From assembly GCA_039180415.1 (NCBI GenBank), contig JBCDDH010000016.1, forward strand, positions 1 to 54,147: DNA of 54,147 nt, given 5' to 3'. The stretch is from CAZIXN01 sp039180415 (lineage in GTDB: Bacteria > Planctomycetota > Phycisphaerae > Phycisphaerales > Phycisphaeraceae). Under the pieces are notes generated by a model that was not told the origin of the DNA, did not search any database, and saw only the letters and a list, made by a program, of their open reading frames with translations. A program made the translations under genes and the position numbers. Of this stretch, positions 17,196 through 25,133 are shown piece after piece. Positions within the stretch are counted from its first letter, which is position 1. Every line of letters begins with the position of its first letter.

Positions 17196-17996
17196 ATGCA
17201 AGCCACGATCCCCTGCGCCCGCGCTCTGTTTACCGACATGGTCGTGGAGACGCTTGCCGTTGCCACGGTCGTCGGCGTTTTGATCGCCGCGGCCCTGTTC
17301 GTGGTCCCCGCACAGGGCCAGGGCTTGTCGGACCTGATGCAGGAATCGACGCAGCCGCAGGCCGCGCCGCAGCGCATGTCGCAACTCGTCGCGGTGCCCG
17401 GCCAGCAGGCCGACCTCCGACGCCTCTCGCCCAGCGTGTCGCATTTCAGCTACTTCGCCGTCAGTCGGCCCGCGCCGCGTACCTATGCGCTGCACGACCT
17501 GGTCACCATCGTGATCCGCGAAGACACGTCCGTCGATTTCGAGTCCGAACTCGAAGCCGAGAAGGACAGCAGCACCTCCGGCGGCATCCGCGATCTGCCC
17601 CGGCTCCAGCTGTCCGACTTGGTGGACTTCCAGATCGACGGCAGCGACGTCGACCCCGATATCCTGCTCGACGTCGAGTACGAACGCGAGTTCAGCGGCG
17701 AGGGCGAGTACTCCCGGCGCGAAAGCATGTCCGCCCGTGTCCAGGCCCGCATCATCGACGTCAAGCCCAACGGCACCGTCGTCCTCGAAGCCCGCAAACA
17801 CCTCGCCTCCGACGGTGAGACCGCCACGATGGTCGCCACCGGCACGGCCCGCGTCGACGACATCAACGCCAACAACGAGATCCTTTCGTATCAGCTCTAC
17901 GACCTGCACATCGTCAAACACGGCCAGGGCGAACTCCGCAAGGCCACCAAGAAGGGCCCCTTGACCAAGCTGCTCGACGCGATCTTCAACTTCTAA
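17196..17996 (+). CDS. flgH: flagellar L-ring protein
   Basis: A 266-residue protein with the FlgH core: LHDLVTIVIREDTS near residue 103, then FSGEGEYSRRESMSARVQAR and NGTVVLEARKHL, and a C-terminal ARVDDINANNEILSYQLYDL, which forms the outer-membrane L-ring beta-barrel in the family. An N-terminal hydrophobic segment (VVGVLIAAALFVV) acts as signal or anchor. The lipobox Cys normal for FlgH is missing: no Cys follows the hydrophobic segment, so the ring would not be lipid-anchored in the usual way. It is followed by a strong terminator. Confidence 0.9.
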   Translation: MQATIPCARALFTDMVVETLAVATVVGVLIAAALFVVPAQGQGLSDLMQESTQPQAAPQRMSQLVAVPGQQADLRRLSPSVSHFSYFAVSRPAPRTYALHDLVTIVIREDTSVDFESELEAEKDSSTSGGIRDLPRLQLSDLVDFQIDGSDVDPDILLDVEYEREFSGEGEYSRRESMSARVQARIIDVKPNGTVVLEARKHLASDGETATMVATGTARVDDINANNEILSYQLYDLHIVKHGQGELRKATKKGPLTKLLDAIFNF

Positions 17997-18027
17997 GCCG
18001 GCCGTCATTTTGGAACCACATTAAAAG

Positions 18028-18052
18028 CCCACGGCCTTCGGCCGTGGGTTTT
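18028..18052 (+). terminator. bidirectional-looking intrinsic terminator after flgH
   Basis: A perfect 9-bp stem, CCCACGGCC (18028-18036) with GGCCGTGGG (18040-18048), is followed by TTTT and preceded by AAAA. It divides the flagellar run into an upstream flgFGAH part and a downstream part starting with flgI, so flgI probably has its own promoter or relies on read-through. Confidence 0.8.
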
Positions 18053-18087
18053 CTCATGGCTGGCACGTCTCTTGCGGATTACCGGAC

Positions 18088-19299
18088 ATGCCGCGATTCC
18101 GTGCTACGAAAACCCCAAACTCCGCGCAATTCTTGCCCGAACGCCGCGCAGGCCGCGCCGTCGAACCGCAGGGCCAACGCTCGTTCACGTGGTGGGTCGC
18201 GTTGCTCCTGTTGGTCTTGCTCACCGCGCGGGCCGGCGCGGTGCAGATCCAGGACGTCGCCCGGCTCCGCGGCGCCGAGGGCCTGCCCATCATCGGCGTG
18301 GGCCTGGTCACCGGCCTGCCCGGCACGGGCGACGCGGAGATCGGCCCCGCTCATCGCATGGCCCGCGAGGTCATCCTCCGTCTCGCCGACGACACCACCC
18401 ACCTCGACGATCTCGACGGCGTCGACTCGCTCGCCCTGGTCATGATCCACGGCCGCATCCCACCCAACGGCGCGGTGTCCGGCGATCGTGTCGACGTCAC
18501 CGTCTCCACGATCGACCGCAGCGTCTCGCTTGAGGGCGGCTTCCTCCAGATCGCGATCATGCACGACCCGCTGCCCCCGCAAGTCGGCGGCGGTTTAGAG
18601 CCCGGTCGCCCCCTCCCGCCCGGCACCGGCATCTACGGGTTGGCGTCCGGCCCGATCATCATCGAAGGCGACGAGCCCGGCACCGTCGGCCGCGTTCGCG
18701 GCGGCCTGCACCTCACCCGCGACGTCACCCCCAACATCTTCAACGCCGCCGGTCAGGTCGAACTCGTCCTCAACGACGCCAACGCCTCCTGGTCCGTCGC
18801 CCGCAACGTCGCCGCCCTCATCAACGGCTTGGGCCCGCTGGGGCAAGACGTCGAGATCGCCACCGCCGTATCTCCCAAGTCCGTAGTCGTCGCCGTGCCG
18901 GCGCCTGAACGCCGTCGCCCCGCCGGCTTCCTCGCCCGCATCCTCGAATCCTTCATCGACGCCAGCCAGGTCACCACCGGCGCCAAGGTCCGCATCAACC
19001 AGCACACGCAGACCATCGTCATCGACGGCAACGTCGAATTCACGCCCACCGCCATCTCCGTCCGTGGCCTCCAGATCGCCGCGTTCCGCCCGCCCCTTCC
19101 GGCCGAGGAGATCGCGCCCCAGCCCGTCGTCGATCGTTTCGTCGCGCTCGACCCCAACAACCGCGACGAGCGTGCGCTTCTTCAAGATCTGGTCAACGAC
19201 TTGAACCTGCTCAACGTCGCCTTCGACGACCAGGCCAACCTGATCCGCGAGCTCCACCGCTCGGGCAACCTCCACGCCCAACTGGAGGACGTCCACTGA
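18088..19299 (+). CDS. flgI: flagellar P-ring protein
   Basis: A 403-residue exported protein with a late signal peptide (WWVALLLLVLLTARAGA, residues ~35-51) and then VQIQDVARLRG, the conserved start of mature FlgI, IIGVGLVTGLPGTGD (family VGYGLVVGLNGTGD-like) and a C-terminal LVNDLNLLNVAFDDQANLIREL. FlgI polymerises into the peptidoglycan-associated P ring around the rod. It is slightly longer than the usual 365 because of an N-terminal basic extension before the signal core. Its stop overlaps the next start in TGATGA at 19297-19301. Confidence 0.92.
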   Translation: MPRFRATKTPNSAQFLPERRAGRAVEPQGQRSFTWWVALLLLVLLTARAGAVQIQDVARLRGAEGLPIIGVGLVTGLPGTGDAEIGPAHRMAREVILRLADDTTHLDDLDGVDSLALVMIHGRIPPNGAVSGDRVDVTVSTIDRSVSLEGGFLQIAIMHDPLPPQVGGGLEPGRPLPPGTGIYGLASGPIIIEGDEPGTVGRVRGGLHLTRDVTPNIFNAAGQVELVLNDANASWSVARNVAALINGLGPLGQDVEIATAVSPKSVVVAVPAPERRRPAGFLARILESFIDASQVTTGAKVRINQHTQTIVIDGNVEFTPTAISVRGLQIAAFRPPLPAEEIAPQPVVDRFVALDPNNRDERALLQDLVNDLNLLNVAFDDQANLIRELHRSGNLHAQLEDVH

Positions 19300-19670
19300 T
19301 GATCGACGCGCTCTCGAACCCGCCCCTGGGCGTGTCCGCTTCCGCGGCCGCGCGACCCGCGTCGGCCGAGTCGTTCACGCAAGCCCTCGCCCGGAAATCG
19401 TCCCGCCTCACGGCCGCCAACGCCGCGGAGGCCGGCACCAAAGCCGAACGGCTCCGCGAAGTCTCCGGCCAACTCGTCGCCACCGCCTTCCTGCTGCCCC
19501 TGTTCAAGCAGGCCCGCAGCAGCGCGTTCAAGACCGATCTCTTCGGCGGCGGCTTCGCTCAAGACGCCATGCAGGAGAAGCTCGACGTCCACCTCGCCGA
19601 AGCCATCGCGGCTTCTCACCGTTTCCCGCTCACCGACGCCGTGGTGAACCACCTCGACCAGACCGCCTGA
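19299..19670 (+). CDS. flgJ: FlgJ N-terminal-like rod-binding protein
   Basis: A 123-residue protein resembling the N-terminal, rod-capping half of FlgJ (VATAFLLPLFKQARSS ... FGGGFAQDAMQEKLDVHLAEAI). It lacks the muramidase domain found in gammaproteobacterial FlgJ, as is common outside that group. It would act as the scaffold for rod assembly in the periplasm. The ATG overlaps the flgI stop by one base, so the two are translationally coupled. It is followed four bases later by the FlgN-like gene. Confidence 0.78.
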   Translation: MIDALSNPPLGVSASAAARPASAESFTQALARKSSRLTAANAAEAGTKAERLREVSGQLVATAFLLPLFKQARSSAFKTDLFGGGFAQDAMQEKLDVHLAEAIAASHRFPLTDAVVNHLDQTA

Positions 19671-19673
19671 CCC

Positions 19674-20246
19674 ATGCGTCAACCCGCCGCACCATCCCGA
19701 AAGTCCACGGCCGTGAATCCGATGCGCGAGTCCGACCCGCGCTTGCGGCAAACCCTCGAACGCCTCGAGTCCACCCTTCGTGAATCCGTTGACCGCCAAC
19801 GCCAACTCACCGATCTGCTCAAGCGTAAAAGCGACGCGATGAAGCGGGGCGACGCCAACCTCATGGCCGACCTGACGCGCGTCGAAAACGCCCACGTCCA
19901 AGCCATCAGCGAGATCGAGAAATCCCGGCTGCAGCTCGTCGCCGACCTCACGCTCTTGCTCGATGCCGAAGCCAAAGAACCGCTCAAGCTCGGCGAGCTC
20001 GCCGAGCGCTTCCCCGAACCGAATCGCGGCAAGCTGCTCGTAATGCGGGCCCAGCTGCTCGAAGCGATGCGGGCCGTCCAAGCCGAAAGTGCCGTCGTCA
20101 AACGTGCCTCCGACACCCTCGCCAAGCACGTCGCCGGCCTCGTCCGCACCCTCGCCAACGTCTCGCACGGCCACGCCGCCTACGGGCCCGTCGGCCGCAC
20201 CCCGCAACAGCCCGCCCCGATGTCCACGCTTTCGCTCACCGCCTGA
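19674..20246 (+). CDS. flgN: FlgN-family export chaperone
   Basis: A 190-residue, largely alpha-helical cytoplasmic protein with long heptad-like stretches (RLRQTLERLESTLRESVDRQ, LKRKSDAMKRGDANLMADL) and a low-complexity C terminus ending STLSLTA. Length, helical content and position directly before flgK and flgL fit FlgN, the chaperone that delivers FlgK and FlgL to the type III export gate. Sequence alone is weak for this family, so the call rests on synteny plus fold character. A second in-frame Met at residue 17 is an alternative start. Confidence 0.7.
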   Translation: MRQPAAPSRKSTAVNPMRESDPRLRQTLERLESTLRESVDRQRQLTDLLKRKSDAMKRGDANLMADLTRVENAHVQAISEIEKSRLQLVADLTLLLDAEAKEPLKLGELAERFPEPNRGKLLVMRAQLLEAMRAVQAESAVVKRASDTLAKHVAGLVRTLANVSHGHAAYGPVGRTPQQPAPMSTLSLTA

Positions 20247-20255
20247 CCGAACCCC

Positions 20256-21968
20256 ATGGGTCTCTCCGCCGCCCTCAATACCGGCAAGTCCGGCCTGCTC
20301 GCCCACCAGGCGGCGATCCAGGTCACCGGCAACAACCTCGCCAACGCGGCGACGCCCGGCTACAAGCGGCGCACCGTCGAGCTCGCCCCCGCGCGCGACC
20401 AGAAGATCGACGCCACCAACTTCGTCGGCACCGGCGTCAACCTCACCCGGATCACCCGCGAGGTCAACGAGTCGCTCGAAGCCCGGCTCCGCTCGGCGAT
20501 CACCGACGAGAACGGGTCGGCCACCACCCAGGAACTGCTCGCCCGCATCGAGGCCGTCCAGGGCGAGCTCTCCGACATCGACCTGTCCACGCGGCTCAGC
20601 GAGTACTTCGGCGCCTGGTCCCAACTCGCCACCAACCCGCAGGACAGCTCGCTCCGCACCCTGGTCATCCAGGAAGCCAACGACCTGACCGCCTTCATCA
20701 AGGACCTCCGCGACAGCTACGGCCAGCTCGAAACCCAGACCGTGGACCAGCTCGGGCTGTCGGTCCGCGCCGCCGACGACGTGCTCGGCCGCATCGAGGA
20801 GCTCAACCGCCAGATCACCGAGGCCGAGGCGGGCCGCGGCGACGCCGGCTCGCTCCGCGACCAGCGCGACCAGCTCCTCGCCGAGCTGTCCACCTCGCTC
20901 GACATCACGACCTACGAACAGGACAACGGCCAGATCAACGTCTTCGTCGGCTCCACGCCCATCGTCCTCAACGGCGAGTCGCGCGGCCTCGAACTCCGCA
21001 GCGAAACCCTCGACGACGGTACGGTCCAGCAGTTCGTCGTCGTCCGCGAAGACGGCACCAGGCTCAACACCGACAACGGCGACTTGGGCGCCCAGGTCGC
21101 CTTCCGCAACGGCGCACTGAACGACGCCGTCGAAGCGCTCGACCGGCTCGCCGCGTCGCTCGTCTTCGAAACCAACAAGCTGCACAGCGAGTCGCAAGGG
21201 TTGGCCCTGCGGAACAGCTACACGTCCAGCGTCCGGGTCGCCGACCCGACGCTCGCCCTCAACGACACCGACCCGGTCACCAAGCTCGAATTCCTGCCGC
21301 AGCACGGCTCGTTCCAGATCCACACCACGTCCAACGCCACCGGCATCCGCCAGACCAGCACCATCAACGTTGACCTCGACGGCATCGGCGGCCCCGACGC
21401 CACGCTCACCGACCTGGCCGCGTCGATCAACGCGGTGAGCGGCGTCACCGCGACCGTCAGCGCCGACGGCCGGCTCACCATCGCCGGCGACACCGCCGAC
21501 ACCCTGGTCAGCTTCACCGACGACACGTCGAACGTACTCGCGTCGCTGGGCATCAACGGCTTCTTCGAAGGCAGCGACGCGTTCGATATCTCCGTCAGCG
21601 CCGACGTCGCCGCGGACCCGCGACTGCTCGCCGTCGCCCGCGAGCACCTCTCCGGCGATAACCGCGGGGCCCTCGCCATCGCGGGCCTCGCCGATACGTC
21701 CATCGAAGACCTCAACGGCAATTCCATCACCGAGCACTGGCGCGCCCACGTCGAGGACGTGAGCGTCACCCTCAGCCGTGCCCGTGACCAACGGGAAGCC
21801 GACGGCATCGTCCGCGAGAACCTGCAAACCCAGCAGGCCGCGCTGTCCGGCGTAAACGCCGACGAAGAGGCGATCAACCTCCTGCAATACCAACGCGCTT
21901 ACCAAGCCAACGCCCGGTTTATCTCGGTCGTGGATGAATTGATGCAGACGCTCATCAACCTCGTGTAA
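20256..21968 (+). CDS. flgK: flagellar hook-associated protein 1
   Basis: A 570-residue protein beginning MGLSAALNTGKSGLLAHQ and followed by ITGNNLANAATPGYKRR-type sequence, the FlgK N terminus. LSTRLSEYFGAWSQLATNPQ and LTAFIKDLRDSYGQLE give the D1 helices, and the C terminus VNADEEAINLLQYQRAYQAN is the typical axial-protein end. FlgK is the first hook-filament junction protein. Length is near the family norm (545-650). It sits 9 bases after flgN and 6 before flgL, so the three are one unit. Confidence 0.94.
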   Translation: MGLSAALNTGKSGLLAHQAAIQVTGNNLANAATPGYKRRTVELAPARDQKIDATNFVGTGVNLTRITREVNESLEARLRSAITDENGSATTQELLARIEAVQGELSDIDLSTRLSEYFGAWSQLATNPQDSSLRTLVIQEANDLTAFIKDLRDSYGQLETQTVDQLGLSVRAADDVLGRIEELNRQITEAEAGRGDAGSLRDQRDQLLAELSTSLDITTYEQDNGQINVFVGSTPIVLNGESRGLELRSETLDDGTVQQFVVVREDGTRLNTDNGDLGAQVAFRNGALNDAVEALDRLAASLVFETNKLHSESQGLALRNSYTSSVRVADPTLALNDTDPVTKLEFLPQHGSFQIHTTSNATGIRQTSTINVDLDGIGGPDATLTDLAASINAVSGVTATVSADGRLTIAGDTADTLVSFTDDTSNVLASLGINGFFEGSDAFDISVSADVAADPRLLAVAREHLSGDNRGALAIAGLADTSIEDLNGNSITEHWRAHVEDVSVTLSRARDQREADGIVRENLQTQQAALSGVNADEEAINLLQYQRAYQANARFISVVDELMQTLINLV

Positions 21969-21974
21969 CGGATC

Positions 21975-23945
21975 ATGGCCGGCATCACGCCCATCATCTC
22001 GCGGACCTCGACGCTGCTGAACTCGCAGGTCGCGCTCGCGCGTCTGCAGGAGACGCAGGCCGACCTGTTCGACGCGCAGGAACAGATCACCACCGGCCGG
22101 GCGATCAATCGGCCCAGCGACGCCGCGGCCCGTGTCTCGTCGGTCCTGTTCCTGGAGAACCGGCTGGCCGAACGCGAGAATCAAAGCCAGAACCTCACCG
22201 CCGCGGCGGGTTACCTCAACTTCGCCGACGCCGGGTTGGGCGACGCCAACGACATCCTCAACGAGGCCCGGTCGATCGCCAGCAGCCAGATCGGCGTGGG
22301 CTCCGACGCGGATACGCGCGAGGCCAGCGCACTGGTCATCGACGCCCAGGTCGAGTCGCTGCTGGAGATCGCCAACCGCCAGTTCAACGGCCTTTCCGTT
22401 TTCGGCGGCAACAACGGCGCGGCCCCCGGCCAAGCGGTGTTCGAAGACTTCCTGGGCGGCGTCCGGTACGTCGGCAGCGACGAGGCCCTGCTTGCCGATC
22501 TGGGCGGCTTTACCAATCAGGCGATCAACGCCGACGGCGTCGAGGCCTTTGGCGCGCTCTCCGGCCGCGTCAGGAGCACCCAGGATTACGCCCCCCAAGC
22601 CACCGTGAATACCCGCTTGACCGACGTCAACGGCGCGCTCGGCGAGGGCGTCCGCAAGGGCAGCCTCAACGTCGTGGTCAACGGCACGCCGATCGCCGTC
22701 GACCTCCAGACCGCCGACACGCTGGGCGACGTCGTCACCCGGGTCAACGACGCGATCGCCACGGCGGCCCCCGGCGCCGGGTCGCTCGCGCTCACCGCCA
22801 ACGGCTTCGCGGTCACCGGCAACGGCGGGAACACGGTGGCCCTCGCCGACCCGCTCGGAGGCCAGACCGCGCTCGACCTGGGGATCGCCGGCCTGAGTTC
22901 GACCGGCGGCACGCCCGCCGCGGGCACCGACGTCGGCATCCGCCTCACCGAGACCACGCCCCTGGCGGCGCTCGGCGGCGGTATCGACTTCGCGTCTGGC
23001 TTGGTCATCCAGCAAGGCGCCGAAACCCGGACCGTCGATCTATCCACCGCGACCACCGTCCAAGAACTCCAGAACGTCATCCGCTCGCTGAACCTAGGCC
23101 TGCGGGTGGACATCAACGAAGCTGGCGACGCGCTCGACCTGGTCACCGAGGTCGCGGGCCTGACATTGTCGGTCGGGGAGAACGGCGGCACCACCGCCGA
23201 GGACCTCGGCTGGCGGACGCTCGGCGCGGCGACCGAGTTGGACGTGTTCCGCAACGGCCTGGGCGTCGAAACCGTTGAGGGCGAAGACGACGCGACGTTC
23301 ACGCTGCACGACGGCACGACCTTCAACGTGAATTTCGACGGCGCGAACACCGTGCAGGACGTGTTGGATCAGATCAACGCCGCCGCGCTCGCCGCCGGCG
23401 CGACGATCGGCACGGGGGCCGGTCAGTTCTCCGCCACGCTCGCGGCTACGGGCAACGGCATCGTGCTCTCGGACCAGACCGCCGGGGCCAACGCGTTCAC
23501 CGTGCGCGAAGCCAACCAGAGCCAGGCGTTGTTCCACCTGGGCTTCGGCCTGGAGAACGACCTGGGCGCCGGCACGACGCTGACCAGCGAGGACAAAGCC
23601 ACCGCCCGCGTCGAGAACATGTTCACGCACCTGATCGATTTGCGCGATGCGCTCACGTCGGACGACACGACTGGCATCACGATTGCTGGTTCCTCGTTGG
23701 AACAAGACATCGAGGCGGCGGTCGCGGCACGAGGCCGGGTCGGCGCCCAGGCCAAACGGGTCGAAGACGGCCAGACCCGGCTCGAAGACCAACGCTTAAC
23801 GGAGCAAGGCATGCTCAGCGAACTCCAGGACGCGGACCTCACCGAAGTGATCACCCGCTACCAGCAACTCCAGCTGCAACTGCAAGCGTCGCTGCAGACG
23901 ACCGCGCAGATCCAGCAGCTCAGCCTCTTGGATTTCTTGCGCTAG
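21975..23945 (+). CDS. flgL: flagellar hook-associated protein 3, enlarged
   Basis: A 656-residue FlgL: N terminus TSTLLNSQVALARLQETQ, then QITTGRAINRPSDAAARVSS and ANDILNEARSIASSQ, and C terminus LSELQDADLTEVITRYQQLQ. FlgL links FlgK to the filament. The middle is about twice the size of enterobacterial FlgL. It contains repeated beta-rich units (LNVVVNGTPIAVDLQTADTL near 22660; TFTLHDGTTFNVNFDGANTV near 23300) resembling flagellin IN motifs, which would form extra surface domains. The reading frame is continuous, so the expansion is not a fusion artefact. Confidence 0.92.
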   Translation: MAGITPIISRTSTLLNSQVALARLQETQADLFDAQEQITTGRAINRPSDAAARVSSVLFLENRLAERENQSQNLTAAAGYLNFADAGLGDANDILNEARSIASSQIGVGSDADTREASALVIDAQVESLLEIANRQFNGLSVFGGNNGAAPGQAVFEDFLGGVRYVGSDEALLADLGGFTNQAINADGVEAFGALSGRVRSTQDYAPQATVNTRLTDVNGALGEGVRKGSLNVVVNGTPIAVDLQTADTLGDVVTRVNDAIATAAPGAGSLALTANGFAVTGNGGNTVALADPLGGQTALDLGIAGLSSTGGTPAAGTDVGIRLTETTPLAALGGGIDFASGLVIQQGAETRTVDLSTATTVQELQNVIRSLNLGLRVDINEAGDALDLVTEVAGLTLSVGENGGTTAEDLGWRTLGAATELDVFRNGLGVETVEGEDDATFTLHDGTTFNVNFDGANTVQDVLDQINAAALAAGATIGTGAGQFSATLAATGNGIVLSDQTAGANAFTVREANQSQALFHLGFGLENDLGAGTTLTSEDKATARVENMFTHLIDLRDALTSDDTTGITIAGSSLEQDIEAAVAARGRVGAQAKRVEDGQTRLEDQRLTEQGMLSELQDADLTEVITRYQQLQLQLQASLQTTAQIQQLSLLDFLR

Positions 23946-24115
23946 GAGCGCAGATGACGCGCGGCAGGGAGCCGCGCCAAACCCCGCAGCCAGGGCGACT
24001 CGGCCACCCTGGCTCGCGTGAACCCCCCGGCGACACGCGTCGCCACCCCGCCCACTTTGGAGGAGGCGGGGCCAACCACCAGGACGGTCGGCCGAATGGA
24101 ACGGAACTCGGAACG

Positions 24116-24604
24116 ATGAAGATTGAGACCACCCGCTTCGGACCCTTGGACATCGACGGCGATCGACTGCTCCGCTTCCCGCAAGGGCTGCTGGGCTTCG
24201 CCGAGTACCGCGACTACGTGCTGCTCGAAGCCGGCCCCGGCAGCGAGCAAGACGCCGCGCCCGGCACGCCGACGTTCTGGTGGCTCCAGTCGGTCGAGGT
24301 CCCGGACCTCGCGTTCGTCGTGACCGACCCGCTGCTGTTTGTCCCCACGTACCGCGTGCCGGTTCACCCCCAACAGCTCGCGGACCTCGGCGTGTCTTCG
24401 CTCGACGAGGCCCAGGTGCTGGTCATCGTGAACAAGCAACGCGGCACGCTTACCGGCAACCTGCAAGGCCCGCTGATCATCAACCTGCAGAGCCGCGAGG
24501 GCCAGCAGATGGTGCTTTCGGATCGGCGGTATACGACGCGGGTGCCGCTGGTCGAGTTGCCCAGCCCGGTCGAGACGGCGCAGCCCGCCGCGCTGGCCGG
24601 CTGA
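24116..24604 (+). CDS. fliW: flagellar assembly factor FliW
   Basis: A 162-residue cytoplasmic protein. The N terminus TTRFGPLDID, then LLRFPQGLLGFAEYRDYVLL, the middle FWWLQSVEVPDLAFVVTDPL and NLQGPLIINLQSREGQQMVL are the FliW hallmarks. FliW binds newly made flagellin and, when free, sequesters CsrA, so it links flagellin export to flagellin translation (established in Bacillus). The ATG at 24116 starts the family domain; the open frame upstream is G/P/R-rich and not conserved-looking. Directly followed by csrA and then flagellin, which supports the three-part switch. Confidence 0.93.
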   Translation: MKIETTRFGPLDIDGDRLLRFPQGLLGFAEYRDYVLLEAGPGSEQDAAPGTPTFWWLQSVEVPDLAFVVTDPLLFVPTYRVPVHPQQLADLGVSSLDEAQVLVIVNKQRGTLTGNLQGPLIINLQSREGQQMVLSDRRYTTRVPLVELPSPVETAQPAALAG

Positions 24605-24700
24605 CCCGATCTCAAGCCCCACTGATCCCCGACCCCGTTCTTCACGATTCACGCGCGGCAGGACGCCGCGCCCCGGCCCACGGAAGGAGCCGAACCGCCC

Positions 24701-24997
24701 ATGCTGGTTCTTTCAAGACAGCGCGACGAAACGATCATGATCGGCGACGACGTCGAGATCACCGTCGTCGACATCCGAGGCGACAAGGTCCGCCTCGGCA
24801 TCAACGCCCCCCGCACCGTGCAGGTCCACCGCAAAGAGGTGTACCGCGCGATCCAGAAGGAAAACGCCGAAGCGGCGCACTTCGCCCCCAACGAACTCAC
24901 CCGTTTACGCCGCGGCTTGGCCAACGCCCGCCCGGCCTCGATGCACGCCATGCCCGTCCAACGCACCCAACCGTCTCCGCGGAGCAAGTCCGCCTAA
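24701..24997 (+). CDS. csrA: translational regulator CsrA
   Basis: A 98-residue RNA-binding protein: MLVLSRQRDETIMIGDDVEI, then VDIRGDKVRLGINAPRTVQV and HRKEVYRAIQ, with the RNA-contact residues near Leu4/Arg6 and Arg44 retained. CsrA dimers bind GGA motifs in hairpin loops over ribosome-binding sites. The conserved domain ends near residue 62; a ~35-residue basic, Pro-rich C-terminal extension is unusual. GGAAGGAGC lies a good distance before the ATG. Its likely target, the fliC leader, is 115 bases downstream of its stop. Confidence 0.94.
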   Translation: MLVLSRQRDETIMIGDDVEITVVDIRGDKVRLGINAPRTVQVHRKEVYRAIQKENAEAAHFAPNELTRLRRGLANARPASMHAMPVQRTQPSPRSKSA

Positions 24998-25016
24998 CCG
25001 CTCCCGACCCGTTCGA

Positions 25017-25045
25017 GCGCTCCGCGCGGAGCGCCGCCCGTTTTT
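25017..25045 (+). terminator. weak terminator or attenuator between csrA and fliC
   Basis: GCGCTCC (25017-25023) pairs with GGAGCGC (25028-25034) around GCGC. Five Ts follow, but only after CGCCCG (25041-25045). The distance makes termination partial at best. It would give csrA and fliC separate mRNA levels. Confidence 0.4.
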
Positions 25046-25111
25046 CACCGTGACCCCAGGCCCCGAACTTCACGGCGACCGCAAGCAGTAAACCGCCGGC
25101 CAACAAGCACG

Positions 25112-25129
25112 ACAAACAAGGAGGTTTGT
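25112..25129 (+). promoter_or_regulatory. CsrA-type hairpin sequestering the fliC Shine-Dalgarno
   Basis: ACAAAC (25112-25117) and GTTTGT (25124-25129) form a perfect 6-bp stem whose six-base loop is AAGGAG. The ribosome-binding site AAGGAGG therefore lies in the loop and first stem base, and the ATG follows four bases after the stem. A GGA in a hexaloop over the Shine-Dalgarno is the textbook CsrA target, and csrA and fliW are the two genes immediately upstream. Confidence 0.75.
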
Positions 25130-25133
25130 CCCC

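Noticed and set aside
19182..23015. A 1277-codon minus-strand open frame
   Set aside because: Antisense to flgI-flgL, low-complexity Gly/Val/Arg/Asp sequence, no domain signature.
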